Source: Aricia agestis (taxonomy: Eukaryota > Arthropoda > Insecta > Lepidoptera > Lycaenidae). From it: 64,000 bases of DNA. Where the stretch lies: positions 15,190,001 to 15,254,000 of the forward strand of contig NC_056408.1 of assembly GCF_905147365.1 (NCBI RefSeq). Direction: 5' to 3'. Each line of letters starts with the position of its first letter. Positions within the stretch are counted from its first letter, which is position 1. The notes below the pieces were generated by a model that was not told the DNA's origin, ran no database searches, and saw only the letters and a list, made by a program, of their open reading frames with translations. Made by a program: the position numbers and the translations under genes. Below are positions 1 to 11,700 of the stretch, piece by piece.

Positions 1-1163
1 ACACTAGTGGAAAATTCTAGAAGACGGCACTCGCTTATGACGTCAGAAGCGGTCGTCTTTTTCCGACCGTGGCGCACCGCGCAGGGTATGCTGACAACAT
101 TCGTTTCTAAACATGCAGGCTAGGGATAGGAATCGTCAATTCAATCACTAAAATTTTTATACTATATTTATTATAAATTAAGTAAAACAAACACGTTTAT
201 TTGTTCAGTAACCATTGCTTTATTTGTTTTATTAAAAATTAGTTAGTAAAAACAGAAATGTTTTAATTTATGTGGATTTTTGTATCAGTAAATCATTGCT
301 TATGTCCCGTCCCTACTGTCGGATTTTTTCGACTCGGGCGTTGGACATCAATACACTTTTCTAAGAATATTTTCGGTAATTTATTTAACTTTAGACATTA
401 TTTTTAGGTCTTCTAATTAAGAAACTTAAGTGTAGTCAATTGTAAATGATTACTTCGTTAACTATTTACCAAGTATAAACATTATTTTAATATAAAACAG
501 TGCTATCAAACAAAAAAGACAGAATAACCGAGTAGTGGTACTGGTCGTAAATATCCGACCTTGGCGAAATGGGCACGAAAATATTTGTCGGATTATTCCG
601 ACCTTGGCGGCTAAAGGGTTAATATGTCAAATCGCATACATTTTGTTAGCGTTTACGATAATAATCGCTTGCTAGCTTGCCACTTGTCTACTAGGGCTGG
701 TGAACATAGAAAAAGTGTGCAAAATATAGTTTAATATCATAATATTAATATCTTCTATAAATCTATTCTATGACCGACTAACGGACAACTGAGTTCTCGT
801 ACTAAGGTACCATTATAAGTACCAAAAAAAAACTGTAAACAATTTACAAAAGTGAAATAAATAAGTAGTATTCAGAAAGATTGCCAACTTTTTAGACCTA
901 CACCACACGTCATTGTCCAAGTTCCAAGTTCGAATCTTAGACCTTGATAGTCAATCGCTTTTTGCTTCTTTTTCCTTCAAGGTCGCAGACGGCCACCGCG
1001 TTGCAGAACACTAATATCATTAACTAATTCGCCTCGACCTTATCGTGTCCACATACGGTTAAAAATAAAATAAACAACGCGAAACAATTCCAAGTTTATC
1101 AAATCAAAGTAAATTGATGCAGTACGCTTCGTACTTTCTCGGGCGCCGCTCGCGTTTTAAAAA
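1..1163. other. Upstream region of the deiodinase gene
   Basis: AT-rich DNA with no convincing coding sequence. Bases 623-694 match one arm of the foldback element at 44942-45085. The motif tccgaccttggcg recurs near 560-610 and, in variant form, near 62-75. The promoter of the gene starting at 1164 should lie here, but I see no clear TATA box at the expected distance. Confidence 0.5.
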
Positions 1164-4100
1164 ATGAATATAATCTCGTTGACAGTATGGACGCTGGAGA
1201 GTCACTGTTTCATAGTATATACTGTGCTCATAATATGCTTTATTATCTTTACAATGTTTCACCAAAATAGAATGGAAGCCAGTCGAAATAGAATTGGCGC
1301 GAAAAAGATTGCGCCGGTGATCGTGGACGGGAAAGGTGAGTGCATTTAGTCAAGTTGCATTCGATCAAGAAATTATGTTAGAAATAAAAAGTGTATGCCA
1401 TGTCATTTAGCGATGTGATATCTTATGGAATTTTAACAAACTTCTCTGTCGAAATTGTCGAAAGCAATTTGACTATGTATCCGGTAGTGACTAGTGACTA
1501 GTGATAAGGATTTGTTTACGTGATAAAGTATCTTCAAACATGAAATTTGTGATAAGTGTAAAGAATATTTTCGGGGTATTTAATGTTCACTTAAAAAATA
1601 GACAAACAAAACAAAGTAGTTCATTTAATAAAGTAAATAGGTAAGTAGCAGTTACTTAATAATTAATACCAGATAAAAATAAAAATCTTATTCTGTAAAA
1701 TAATTGAAGAATAATGAAGATTAATTTTAAATTTTATAATGAAAGAGTTCATCAGTTTTTGTATAGTTTAGCAAGCAGTGCCTTCATGGACTATTCATTA
1801 TTGTAAATTAATTATTATGTTTTACCGCAAAATTATAACAGGAAACACAGTAGTACAGTGTTTTGCAGAAATATTTTGGTTCTGCCAATTTCCGATCGGA
1901 TAATGGATTGTATTGTATGTCTGTTATAGTAAACTAGGTTTAGTAGTAAAGTAACCCATGAACATTATGTTATAGCTCTGCTTCTAATAGTAAAATTTCC
2001 ATATAATATAATTTTGTAATAATTCGTATAGGTACTTATGCGCAAGATAAACTTTTATAATTAATGCAAAAACGCGTATTTTATCTGACTGTCTATTACC
2101 ATTTACCTTCTATAGGAAAGTCGGAAAGGACATTGTATAGTTTAGTTTTATAGGAACAAAAACAAAATGTACATTTTCCCTAGGACTATTTAACGGAAAT
2201 CGTGTGGTGTGATAATATCGGAGTTTTTTATACGTTCATCAAAACCCAGCGGAACATGAAGGTTTATAATGCAATTATAATAATTACGTTAAATACCATA
2301 AAACATACTCATTACTCATGGTATGTTTTATTGCGTGTATTATGATAGTTACAAGAATTTTATAAACACATTTTACATACAATAGCTGAGGTATATAGTA
2401 TATTTCTAGTTTTCTTTATTATGTATCTGTTTTTGGTTATTATTTAATATTTTCCTAGTTTGGTTCCTAAAAAACTTTTAATCTATACTTATTATAAAAC
2501 AATGTCGCTTTTTTCCCTCATGTCCCTTTGTTCCTTTTAATCTTTAAAACTACGCAACGGATTTTGATGATTCTTTCAGTGTTCGATAGCCCATTTATCG
2601 AGGAAGGTTATAGGCTATATTTTATCAAATTTTAGGTGTCGTTGGTGACAACGGGCATTGACTAATAAAAGCGAAGACATAGAGGAAAATGTGGAAGAAA
2701 CGGGGAAAATTATTTGAAAGGTCTAACTTGAACGCGCTAATCTTAGGAACTAACTACTGCAGTGTCCGATTTAAATTTTTATTTCAGTGTTAGCTTTTTA
2801 TTGAGGAAGGCTATAGGCTATATTTTATCACTCTTAGACTAATAGGAGAATGTGGAAAAAACGGGGGAAATTATTTGAAAGGGCGAACTTACTGGAGCAA
2901 TTTTTATGTTAATTAGCACATATTATAATAAGTAGACCACGTGAAGGATCATAAGGCTATCGATTCTAATAATTTTTTCAGTGGCTATATATTTTATACC
3001 CATGCGACGCCGGGGCGGGTCGCTAGTATAATAATATGCTCAAGCAGGCAGGATACAAAATATAAATAATAATTAATGTGCTTTGATGTCTTTTATAAAA
3101 AAGACTATGACTCGGTGAGCTTCGCTACCCTGAACCCTTCTAATAACCACCTAATACAAACCTTTTACGAATAATATTACAAAACCCAAATACCTATTAC
3201 CTAAGCCAAATCATTTTAGCAGATTTCATACTTAGTAGCACTTTTAATTTTAACCTAGGATATAGTAACTACAGCTAACTAGTAAGGTTACTAAGATCTG
3301 GTATCTAGATATTAAGTCCTGTTGCAAAAGTCAGTAAGTAAAAATATTGTGATTTTTTTAATCCAATGGATGGATATTTCATATTTGACAAGAATTCCAA
3401 CAACAAGCCTTTATGATTTGTTACAATTTCTTTATCTTATATTTCCGTTCCGTTCCGTGGATATAAGTATGAGTAGTAACTCACTATACAATACACAACA
3501 AAGCTCAGGAGTAATTACTCCTGTTATTAGTTATTAATTACTCCTGAGCTTTAGTTTTGTTCCTAGCTATTATAGGAGTCTTAATCCAATAGTGGCCACG
3601 AAATATGATCCCATATACCGATATAAGCTCAAATTATAGGATTAAACGGACTGAAGTAAAAACGGCATTCATTTATGCTGATAAAAGCGTAGTAGCAAAT
3701 ACCAAATCCATCATCGGAACTATATAAGTAAAGAATTTTTAACTTGAAAAATAACTCTACAGGTCACCAAACGAAATAAAAGCAAAATTGCGAGTTACGA
3801 AGCTTTGGTCTTTGACAGTATGGAATAGTAGTTAATACAAACGTAGGGTCTGGTTACTCAGCCGTCCCTTATAGGAACTCGCTTGACGGCATAATAATTA
3901 TTATGATACAGTACGTTAACAGCATTACACATTATAGACAAATCGGTTAATATTACTGCAACAGTTATAAATTATTTGATCAATGGACAACTTATATACC
4001 ATTAGCAATTATTTTATGATCTATATATACACTATAGATCATAAAATAATTGCTAATGGTATATAAGTTTTCCATTTCTTTAATTAATTTTTTTTTTCTT

Positions 4101-7100
4101 TAATTAATTTCTAAAAGACCTTTGTATACATACAAAGGTCTTTTAGAAATTAATTAAAGAATCCTTGATTTAATCTTTAAGATAATAATAGGAAAATATA
4201 TATATTATTGTCACGGTCTCAAAGTATAAGAATAATTATTAATAATATTTACCTTATAAGTACCTATATTAATTTTTAATATATCTTTTAAATCCAGCAA
4301 TGTGTCACGAAAAACACAACATGTGAAATAATAAACATTAATCCCCTTACTAATAAACGTTGTATAAGCTTTGAATAGATAAATACAGTGTTTTGTCTTC
4401 TTCAATCCAATTAAAAATGTCACTTGTGTGACAGGAACAAATACTGTATAACTATTCAAAGCTTATACAACGTTTTTTAGTAAGGGGGTAAGAATATAAA
4501 CAATATTATTTTACCTTGTATTTTATTTGAATTTTTTTTCGATCCAATTCCGATCTCTACAAGCCTGCAAAGATCGGAAAGCTACCTTACCTAAAACATC
4601 CTAGTAAAACTGTATTTTGGTAACATACCGAATGTAGCTGTTATATGTATATTTAGTAACATAATAATAATAATATTACACTTAAAAGTTCTGTAATTTA
4701 ATGACATTAAAAATCAATTTAGTAAAATTTACTTCTAACCTGTTTATAATATTGACAATAACCATATTGATGAACTGATAAGGTAATACCAAAAACTAAG
4801 TTACATAGATCTACCAGAATCGATGGCAAAAAGTGAGAAAATAAATTAACTCTAGCAATACCAGGGTAATTAGTTAAAACATTTGATCCTTTTTTATTGC
4901 TCGATAGTTTTATTCTAAATCGATATTATACATTTAATTCCATCAAGCCGGCTTGATGCGAGCTTTCGAGCTGTCAGTTTTACGGTCTACACAGTAATTA
5001 TTACTCGATTTGGAGTAAAACTATCGAGCAAAACCGCATGTGAGTACTTAGCATTACATTACTAATATCATGAGTATAATGAACAAAAATAGTTAATAAC
5101 TAGGAAAGGAATGTTGATATACTGAAGATTATTGCTGTATTTTTATTATATTTTTGTACTTTTCAAATTATGAGTCAATAAGACTCTAAATACGGTAAAT
5201 TACGGCATATCTGTGGCTACTCTGTCTGTGGGGATAGCGCCTTAAGTGACCCTGTGAGCAACTCCACCACTCCCACTCCTCTTAGTACTCTTACAATTTA
5301 AAAATCGAAAATTGCACCTTTTATTCAGTTTCACTGGTTTCACGTGGGTTTCACTGAGAGCACGTATATTGTGCAGGCTAGTTACCAATAAAAAAAATAT
5401 ATTTTATTTTTGAACTAATCTTATTCAGTTTATTATTAAGTGCATTATGCATAGATATAGGTCAGTGTGATTTGATAAGGGCGTCGTTATCTGTCTGTTG
5501 GAGCTTGGCCACGCAGTTCAATGGAGTTTCAATGACATCATTATATTTTATCTCCACAGTCTACAGATAAAATTGTATGTTGGACTTCAGAAAGTTAAGT
5601 AAGCACATCCATGTTGGCCAGCGTGACGGAAGACCGACACGACTGGCGAGATGCAAGCGCAGGACCGACATCAGTCATCATCCGACGCATTTCAGACTTG
5701 TCAGTGATCAGCCCATAAAGTTAATATACCTAGCGGACTAGAGCAACAATCTCGAGCTGTCAAACGAAACCGAAAGTGGTTTCATCTGTGTGTACAAATA
5801 TGTGTACGTATACACTTACACAAGCATGATTGAACATGATTTCTATGAGATTAAATTGTCAACGTGCGGCACGTGCCAACTGGACGTCAAAAAAGAGTGC
5901 TGCTGTCATGTATCACACGTCTTTTTTTACCACGCAGTGTTACTGATAGTGACATCTCTCTTGCTCAGTATAAAAATAGTTTTTTGTGAATATTTCAGTT
6001 ACATGCAGTAGCCTACCTGTTGATACCGAGCAAAAAATGTTTGAAAAATCATGTTTGTTATATGGCCCCTTAAATATTTAATTTATTTTGTTTTTAGTAT
6101 TTGTTGTTATAGCGGCAACAGAAATACATTATCCGTGAAAATTTCAACTCTCTAGCTATTACCGTTCTTGAGTTATAGCCTAGAGACAGACGGACAGATG
6201 GATAGATATCAAAGTCTCAGTAATAGGGTCCCGTTTTTACCCTTTGGGTACGGAACCCTAAAAATTGATTCATAATTGACTGATTTCGTGAGAAATCAAT
6301 CAATCATCATTCACCAATCAATCAGCCGATAGGCACTTGAAATATTTACAAAATCTTTTATATTTTTACTTTCATAATTTAAAATTAAAGTAAAATAAAA
6401 TAAATATTATTATTAAATATTAAAAGTTTCTGAATAAATTTATGAGGGGGTCAAAAGTGGCTGCAAATGGTTCGTGTAATATTACACACGTTGCTGCTCG
6501 CCGGTTATGTTATACTCGAGTGAGTACTTGAACTTGGCTTAATACGCTACCGCGTGTCTAGATGCGTTACGTAGCGCGTTATGCTGGCGTAATCATGCCG
6601 AGCTTCTTCCACGCATTTTCGGCCTGATGTGCTTAGACACTTAAGTGTTGTTTTCATCAGGAATTAAAAAAAATATTCATTCCAGACCGAGACCACAACG
6701 ACGATGGAGACGACACAGACTTCCTCGTGCCAGCGATATCTGAGGACACTCCCCACATACCATACAGACCCAAGAAGAGACCGATGGAGGAAGTTCTAGA
6801 ACGATGCAGAGAGTACTTTGAACTGATGGCGACGAGGCGGACCGTCAGGAGCTTCAGCACTGAACCGATACCACAGGAGGTCCTGGACAACATCATCAAG
6901 ACTGCAGGTATGAAAGTTGTTTGGATTTATTGACTCATAAAAAAATGACATTAGAAGAAAATAAATCTTGCGAAGAAGATAGTTTTGTTGCAAGCAAAGA
7001 CAGCGTCCAAAAATTGTGTGAGAAGTTTTTGACGGTTTTAACTTCTTCTTCCCTTAAAATACATCGTGCGATTGCTAAGATTTGTTTTCATCCCATTGGG

Positions 7101-8086
7101 CTATTGAGCCTCGGCAAACTTACCAAATTCAACAATAGAACTCTCAACCTCTAACTAATTCAAGTACGTCTTTCCAGGCACATCTCCATCTGGCGCACAC
7201 ACGGAACCCTGGACCTTCGTCGTAGTCCAAGATCCGGACATCAAGCAAGCGATCCGAGGGATTGTAGAAGAGGAGGAGGAGCAGAACTACGCCAGAAGAA
7301 TGTCCAGACAGTGGGTCACTGACCTCAAGCCCTTCGCGACCAACTACAACAAGCCGTACCTGACAGAAGCGCCTGCGCTCATCCTGGTCTTCCGACAGAC
7401 ACACTCCTGGAGAGAAGACGGGAAGAAGAGGATGCACTACTACAGCGAAATCAGCGTGGCCATAGCAGCTGGGATCCTGATAGCTGCTATCCAGGTGAGT
7501 AATAACTGTGCAGAGCTAAGATAAGAAATATGGATTTGGAGCGGTAAGACAAGATAAAAAAAGACCAAAAAACTTTGCTCGTAGCAGTTAAGTCAAAAGT
7601 TCACCGTGCGGTACGTGGAAAAACGAGACACAATAGAATTTCTATTGTGTCTCGGTCACCGGTGACCGTATGGGGCTTGATGAATTAATTTACATGGGTA
7701 AATTAATTCATCAAGTAAATTAATTAATTTATAAGTAGGTAAATTAATTCAATAAGTAGTAACATCATCTTTTTCCTCAAAACCTGCTATAGTGGGTACA
7801 TTTTTTAACGAAAAATAGCAGCTGCAGCCGTTATCCTGAAACTGATTTTATGTGATTGTTGACCACAGAATTGTTTCTTCTTCATCTAGTCCATCTTTTC
7901 CAGTATTGCGGTTTGGTCGCGCTCACTTCGACGCCCTTGAACTGCAACTCCCGTCTTCGCAGTCTCCTCCAGAGACCAACAAACGAAAGACTGGAGCTGC
8001 TGCTTCCAGTGGGAAGACCACACGAGAATACTACTGTCCCGGACATACAGAGAAAGAGCCTGGAGGAAATAATGGTGCGAATGTAG
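1164..8086 (+). CDS. IYD: Iodotyrosine deiodinase (FMN-dependent, nitroreductase fold)
   Basis: Four exons at 1164-1335, 6686-6907, 7178-7494 and 7904-8086 join in phase to encode 297 aa, close to the usual ~290 aa. The family removes halogen from iodo- or bromotyrosines using FMN and a reductant. Residues ~16-33 form one hydrophobic membrane anchor, as in vertebrate IYD. The nitroreductase domain follows an acidic linker. RRTVRSFS (108-115) is the FMN-phosphate arginine motif, and [16 protein letters not shown] (133-148) is the IYD signature. Glu165, Tyr169 and Lys190 fit the family's substrate-lid triad. ALTSTPLNC (243-251) and LLLPVGRP (269-276) complete the FMN site. The start is the only in-frame ATG before the anchor, with an A-rich context. 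All splice sites are GT/AG. Intron 1 is 5.35 kb and repeat-filled. Identification rests on remembered family motifs. Confidence 0.92.
2480..3027 (+). repeat. Dispersed moth repeat (LINE-tail-like) in IYD intron 1
   Basis: Carries typical lepidopteran dispersed-repeat wording (cgcaacggattttgatga, ataggctatattttatca repeated at 2610 and 2814) and ends in gccggggcgggtcgctagta. It contains an internal duplication of about 230 bp (2580-2640 resembles 2785-2835). It is probably the 3' tail of a non-LTR element. I see no coding sequence. Confidence 0.55.
3500..3552. repeat. Perfect inverted repeat, 18-bp arms
   Basis: Arms at 3500-3517 and 3535-3552 are exact reverse complements (aaagctcaggagtaatta), with a 17-nt spacer. 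It lies inside IYD intron 1 and is probably a foldback transposon remnant. Confidence 0.85.
3989..4069. repeat. Perfect inverted repeat, 37-bp arms
   Basis: Arms at 3989-4025 and 4033-4069 pair without mismatch around a 7-nt loop. AT-rich. Followed closely by a second perfect hairpin. It may be a young palindromic transposon remnant. Confidence 0.9.
4098..4159. repeat. Perfect inverted repeat, 30-bp arms
   Basis: Arms at 4098-4127 and 4130-4159 pair exactly around a 2-nt loop. This is the second of three consecutive hairpins in IYD intron 1. Confidence 0.9.
4343..4487. repeat. Foldback element, ~36-bp arms
   Basis: ccccttactaataaacg at 4343 is mirrored by cgttttttagtaagggg ending at 4487. 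The arms differ by a few bases and enclose about 73 bp. MITE-like; target duplication not resolved. Confidence 0.7.
4805..4870. repeat. Truncated copy of the 31682 foldback family
   Basis: The end tagatctaccagaatcgatgg and the following caaaaagtgagaaaataaat match the terminal region of the intact element at 31682-31880. Only one end is recognisable. Confidence 0.6.
5608..5716 (-). repeat. Fragment of the tRNA-derived SINE family
   Basis: gacggaagaccgacacgac, gcgcaggaccgac, catccgacgcat and gtgatcagcc occur in the same order as in the minus-strand SINE near 62 kb. The tRNA head is missing. Confidence 0.65.
6050..6262 (-). repeat. Dispersed moth repeat (ccctttgggtacggaaccct family)
   Basis: Contains gctattaccgttcttgagtt, a gacagacggacagatgg tract and ccctttgggtacggaaccct, in the opposite orientation to the copy at 26295-26545. 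Shorter relatives lie at 8203-8240, 29640-29860 and 30115-30215. Common in lepidopteran genomes; class uncertain. Confidence 0.7.
6566..6646. repeat. Partial copy of the 58065 TTA-flanked MITE
   Basis: taatcatgccgagcttc followed by tgtgcttagacacttaa matches the right end of the complete element at 58065-58251, including the TTA after the terminal agacac. It lies 40 bp before exon 2 of the deiodinase gene. Confidence 0.6.
7616..7690. repeat. Short repeat with palindromic core cggtcaccggtgaccg
   Basis: A hairpin acacaatagaaatt/aatttctattgtgt-type stem is followed by the 16-bp perfect palindrome cggtcaccggtgaccg and then tatggggcttgatgaattaa. A reverse-complement copy lies at 24494-24567 and a diverged one at 56285-56340. 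Together they define one small repeat family. Confidence 0.75.
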
Positions 8087-8394
8087 TTGTCGTCGTCGAA
8101 GTTATTAAATAGGCCAAGTGAGAGTTGGAGCGTCTTCTGTACCATTGTGAAGTTGATACACAGCCTGGTAACAGAACTTCTGGTGAAGTTTTAGTAATAG
8201 CTTGCCACGGTTTTTACCCTTTGGGCACGAAACCCTAAAAAGATAGTAAGTTCCTAATTCTTTAAGTAAACATAAGGTTAAACATTATACTAGTAAATTA
8301 AAATGCATATAAATTATACGTACACAGGTCGTTATATTTTATATATCCAGTAATACACATTATTATCAAACAGAGGTAAATATAGGTATTCTTT

Positions 8395-8800
8395 TTGGAA
8401 AAACACGTTTCACCCGAAGTTCTTACGAACACAATCACGATAAAACTTGCTCATGAAATGCTGATTAATAACGTCTGGGGTGCCAGTATATCTGGATCCA
8501 GCGCTGGTCAGTATATGTCACCCAGTCAAGCCAGTCTAATCTCCTTTAGCTGGCTTTATCACAAGTTTCGTGATTTGTATTGGTAAATCAAGTTTCTTTT
8601 GTATTACTTATTTACAAATGTAAATCACCAAGAAACTTGAGATAGAGACTGTATCTATATACAGTAGCCGCGCTAAACACTTCATGGACTGGACTGGACT
8701 GGCTCGAAATTTGAAGCTGATGACATACTGACCAGCACTGGATCCAAGAATACTGGCAGTCTGGCACCCGGTATGCTATCAATCAGCATTTCATGCTTGT
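8395..8800. repeat. Long inverted-repeat element downstream of IYD
   Basis: gaaatgctgatt, ggtgccag, tggatccag and gctggtcagtat at 8456-8515 recur in reverse complement at 8720-8795. The arms are about 70 bp and imperfect. Non-coding MITE-like element. Confidence 0.6.
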
Positions 8801-9089
8801 TCATTAGCAACCGCACGAGCACCGAAATTAGCAGAATTCGGGCGAAACACAACCGTGTTACGGCAACGCACCGCACAAAATCGACTGTAAAATAATTCAA
8901 AACTCGTATTAAAAAAATAGAAGAATTCCGTCAATTTTGGCATTGTGGTGACGCAACGCTGCCCGCTGTTATGAGTTTGGCCCGAAACACATAACCGCGT
9001 TGCGACACCGCAACGCACAAATTGTGTTTCGGCCCTTTGAATGACCCATCGAGCCACCAGACTCGGCGGTGCGGTGCTACAACGTTTAG

Positions 9090-9250
9090 GGTCTACGAGC
9101 ACCCGCAAGCGCGGCGGCGCGCGCGACGCTGGCGACGGCGGCACGAGCGGCGGCGGCGACGGCGCGACATCGAGCGGCGACGTCGGCGACCGCAGCTGCG
9201 GGCACGGCGGCGGCGCCGGCTACGGCTACTGCAGCGTCGCTTGCGTTTAG
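9090..9250 (+). CDS. Orphan GC-rich candidate terminal exon, Gly-rich
   Basis: After an acceptor-like tttag, 52 codons run to a TAG with nearly every third position G or C, in sharp contrast to the AT-rich surroundings. The product is rich in Gly, Ser and Asp and ends in a Cys-containing GYGYCSVACV. No upstream exon in phase was found, and the other plus-strand frame gives an arginine run, so this may simply be a GC-rich repeat. The neighbouring 9.6-9.9 kb block is also GC-rich, but that one is a transposon with a second copy elsewhere; I see no second copy of this stretch. Function unknown. Confidence 0.25.
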
Positions 9251-9612
9251 GCTGCGAATTGTAATAATATTACTGTTTTGCCTCTAAAATGTAAATTCCT
9301 GTCATTGAGGGAGTGGTCCGCGTCTCGTGGAAATTATGATAAAGTCTATTTATTACGGACATTTAAAAACGTTTAAAAACAGCGAATCAATGCAAAATAT
9401 AAAATTGTTAGAAGTTGCTTTTAACATTTCATGAAGTAGCTAAGCCCAAATTTTTCGGCACTGAAGTCGATGATGATGAAATAAGAACACTTATAGCCCA
9501 ATCATGTTAGTTTTCAGACAAAAGAAACTGGATTAAAATCGTTCCACCACGCACACAGGCAGACGCCTCTTTATAACACCCTCTTTATTTTGGGGGTAAA
9601 ACATACACATTG

Positions 9613-9902
9613 AGGCGCTTGCAGATGACGGGGCGGGGCGGCCCGGTCAATTTCGGCGCGAACGATACCACAAAGGAAATCCTATAAAAAAAGGCAAAAA
9701 GACCGTGCCGCAGGTGCCCGGCGGGCACTGGCGGCCCATGTCCGCGGCTGCCCGCCGTGTTTACATGCAAACCAGTTTACATGAAGTAACGCATACGACG
9801 TGTGCTTTGTGTGCACGGCGCGGGCAGCCGCAGACATCGACGGGAGTACGCAGCGCAATTGACCGGCCCGCCCCGCCCCCGCGCGTCATCAGCGAAGCGC
9901 CT
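9613..9902. mobile_element. GC-rich terminal-inverted-repeat element, copy 1
   Basis: The ends aggcgctt and aagcgcct, with inner arms gacggggcggggcgg and ccgccccgccccc, form about 45-bp inverted repeats around a central region containing cccggcgggcactggcgg. About 80% similar by eye to 47842-48138. No coding capacity, so non-autonomous. Confidence 0.75.
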
Positions 9903-10067
9903 GCATAGCCCTTGATAAAAGGCGTCACTAAAGTACACTCACAGCACATCTGCGGCGGCGCGGGCGGCGGCAGCCGCAGGCTTCATCGGGCTCCTCCTCG
10001 TCAGCTTCCATATGGTCATTTGCTTCTTGCCTGAAAGGTTCAGATTAGAGCGCTTACGGATGAACGG

Positions 10068-10190
10068 CACTTGTCGACGGATTCGGCGGCAGGTCGACAA
10101 GTGTAAAATAAAGTCAATGAAAAAAAAGTCTAGCAACTGCAGTCGACGCATGCCGCCGACTGCCATCGACGCGTGCCGTCGACAAGTGCT
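10068..10190. repeat. GTCGAC-centred inverted repeats
   Basis: cacttgtcgac at 10068 pairs with gtcgacaagtg at 10093, and gtcgacaagtg recurs near 10178. Related gtcgacgcatgccgccgac lies between. A small compound foldback of unknown origin. Confidence 0.5.
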
Positions 10191-10579
10191 TTTGTCTATC
10201 CTTTCTCGCATCTCAAAGTATCTCGACACCAAGTTGCTTCTAAATCAATTCTGCTATTTAAGCGTAAAGACGTAACAGACAGGAACCTTCGCATTTATAA
10301 TATTAGTAAGTAAGGATATTAAGAAAAATGAAGGTAGGGACTATACTAAGAGAGATAGGTATGATATGTAAATAGCCTCTAATTTGATTCACTCATGAGG
10401 CAGTAAATACACATAGACCACTCACTCAGCGTTTTTGATCTGGTCATCTTTCTGCTTCTCCTTCGCTCGTTCGGCACCGCGTGCCTTCGCTGCGGTGGCC
10501 CGCTCTCGCCTGCAGGAATATTATAGCAAAATTATCACTCGCCATTGCTATATACACATTACACAACTAGGTACTACTA

Positions 10580-10719
10580 GGTACTAGAGTCAGACTGCGG
10601 TGGCCCCACATTTCCCGTGGATCTGTCAGTAGCGGCGCAGAAAGGAACAGGTACTAGAGTCAGACTGCGGTAGCCCCACATTTCCCGTGGATCTGCCAGT
10701 AGCGGCGCAGAAAGGAACA
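10580..10719. repeat. 70-bp tandem duplication
   Basis: Units 10580-10649 and 10650-10719 differ at only two positions (ggtggcc/ggtagcc and tctgtc/tctgcc), which implies a recent duplication. No coding meaning seen. Confidence 0.9.
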
Positions 10720-11035
10720 CTCAAGAGAGTCGCGCGGCAGCCGCGCGACTGTCATTCGTATAGAAGTCTGCGACGTAATCTGAAGGCGCTCTAAAACTGA
10801 ATGTAAAGTTAAAATGTTTTTTCATAATAATAATCTACGCATTTCAACGAAAAAAGATACCGCACAATAATATTTTATTGCTTAAAATAAGCAGAAAATA
10901 AAGATTACTAATTCCAAAAAAACTTGAAACGCCGATTACTCAAAACTAGTTCGATGTGGGATGGTACACGAATGCTTAACAGCATCCATATATAATTTCC
11001 AGATAATATATTACTTTGGCTGTAACATACCTACA

Positions 11036-11109
11036 ACCTAGGTACACATTTTCAATACACTTGCAATATAGTATGGGAGTTAAGTTTCCTTAGTTTTTAT
11101 TATTCGTAG
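11036..11109. repeat. Deleted copy of the hAT-like MITE (46653 family)
   Basis: aacctaggtacacattttc followed directly by tatgggagttaagtttcc and the terminus ttattattcgtag. The middle of the element seen at 46653-46875 is absent. Confidence 0.7.
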
Positions 11110-11175
11110 GTATAAGGATTATAATGACCGGCTTTGAAAAATAATTATAGTTAAAAAAACTAAAAACACACTTTT

Positions 11176-11585
11176 TTGGTTACAAACAAACATACAAATT
11201 GAAATAATTATATCAAATTAGTGTATTGTCATCGGTCCTCGATAAATCTACAAAGTTTGAACGTAATCTGGCCGTTCAAAGTGGGTCAAAATCGCACCCA
11301 AAGAAGGCGGTTACAAACATACAAACATACAAATTGAAATAATTATATCAAATTAGTGTATTATCATCGGTCCTCGATAAATCTACAAAGTTTGAACGAA
11401 ATCTGGCCGTTCAAAGTGGGTCAAAATCGCACCCAAAGAAGTCGGTTACAAACATATAAACATACAAATTGAAATAATTATATCAAATTAGTGTATTATC
11501 ATCGGTCCTCGATAAATCTACAAAGTTTGAACGAAATCTGGCCGTTTAAAGTGGGTCAAAATCGCGCCTGAAGAAATCGGTTATA
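11176..11585. repeat. Three tandem copies of a 135-bp unit
   Basis: catacaaattgaaataatta starts at 11191, 11326 and 11461, an exact 135-bp period. Each unit contains atcggtcctcgataaatc and gtgggtcaaaatcgc. Copies are about 97% alike. Minisatellite built from a dispersed repeat tail. Confidence 0.9.
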
Positions 11586-11700
11586 AACAAACATACAGGT
11601 GAAGCTAATAAAAAGCATATAAAAAAAAAGAACTTTTACGGGCAACTACAGTAAAGGAGGAGGCTAATTATATACGAGGAGATCACACACGCATTTAATG

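Noticed and set aside
7852..8112. Two other overlapping reading frames across the last deiodinase exon
   Set aside because: Shadows of the true frame, which matches the conserved IYD C-terminus.
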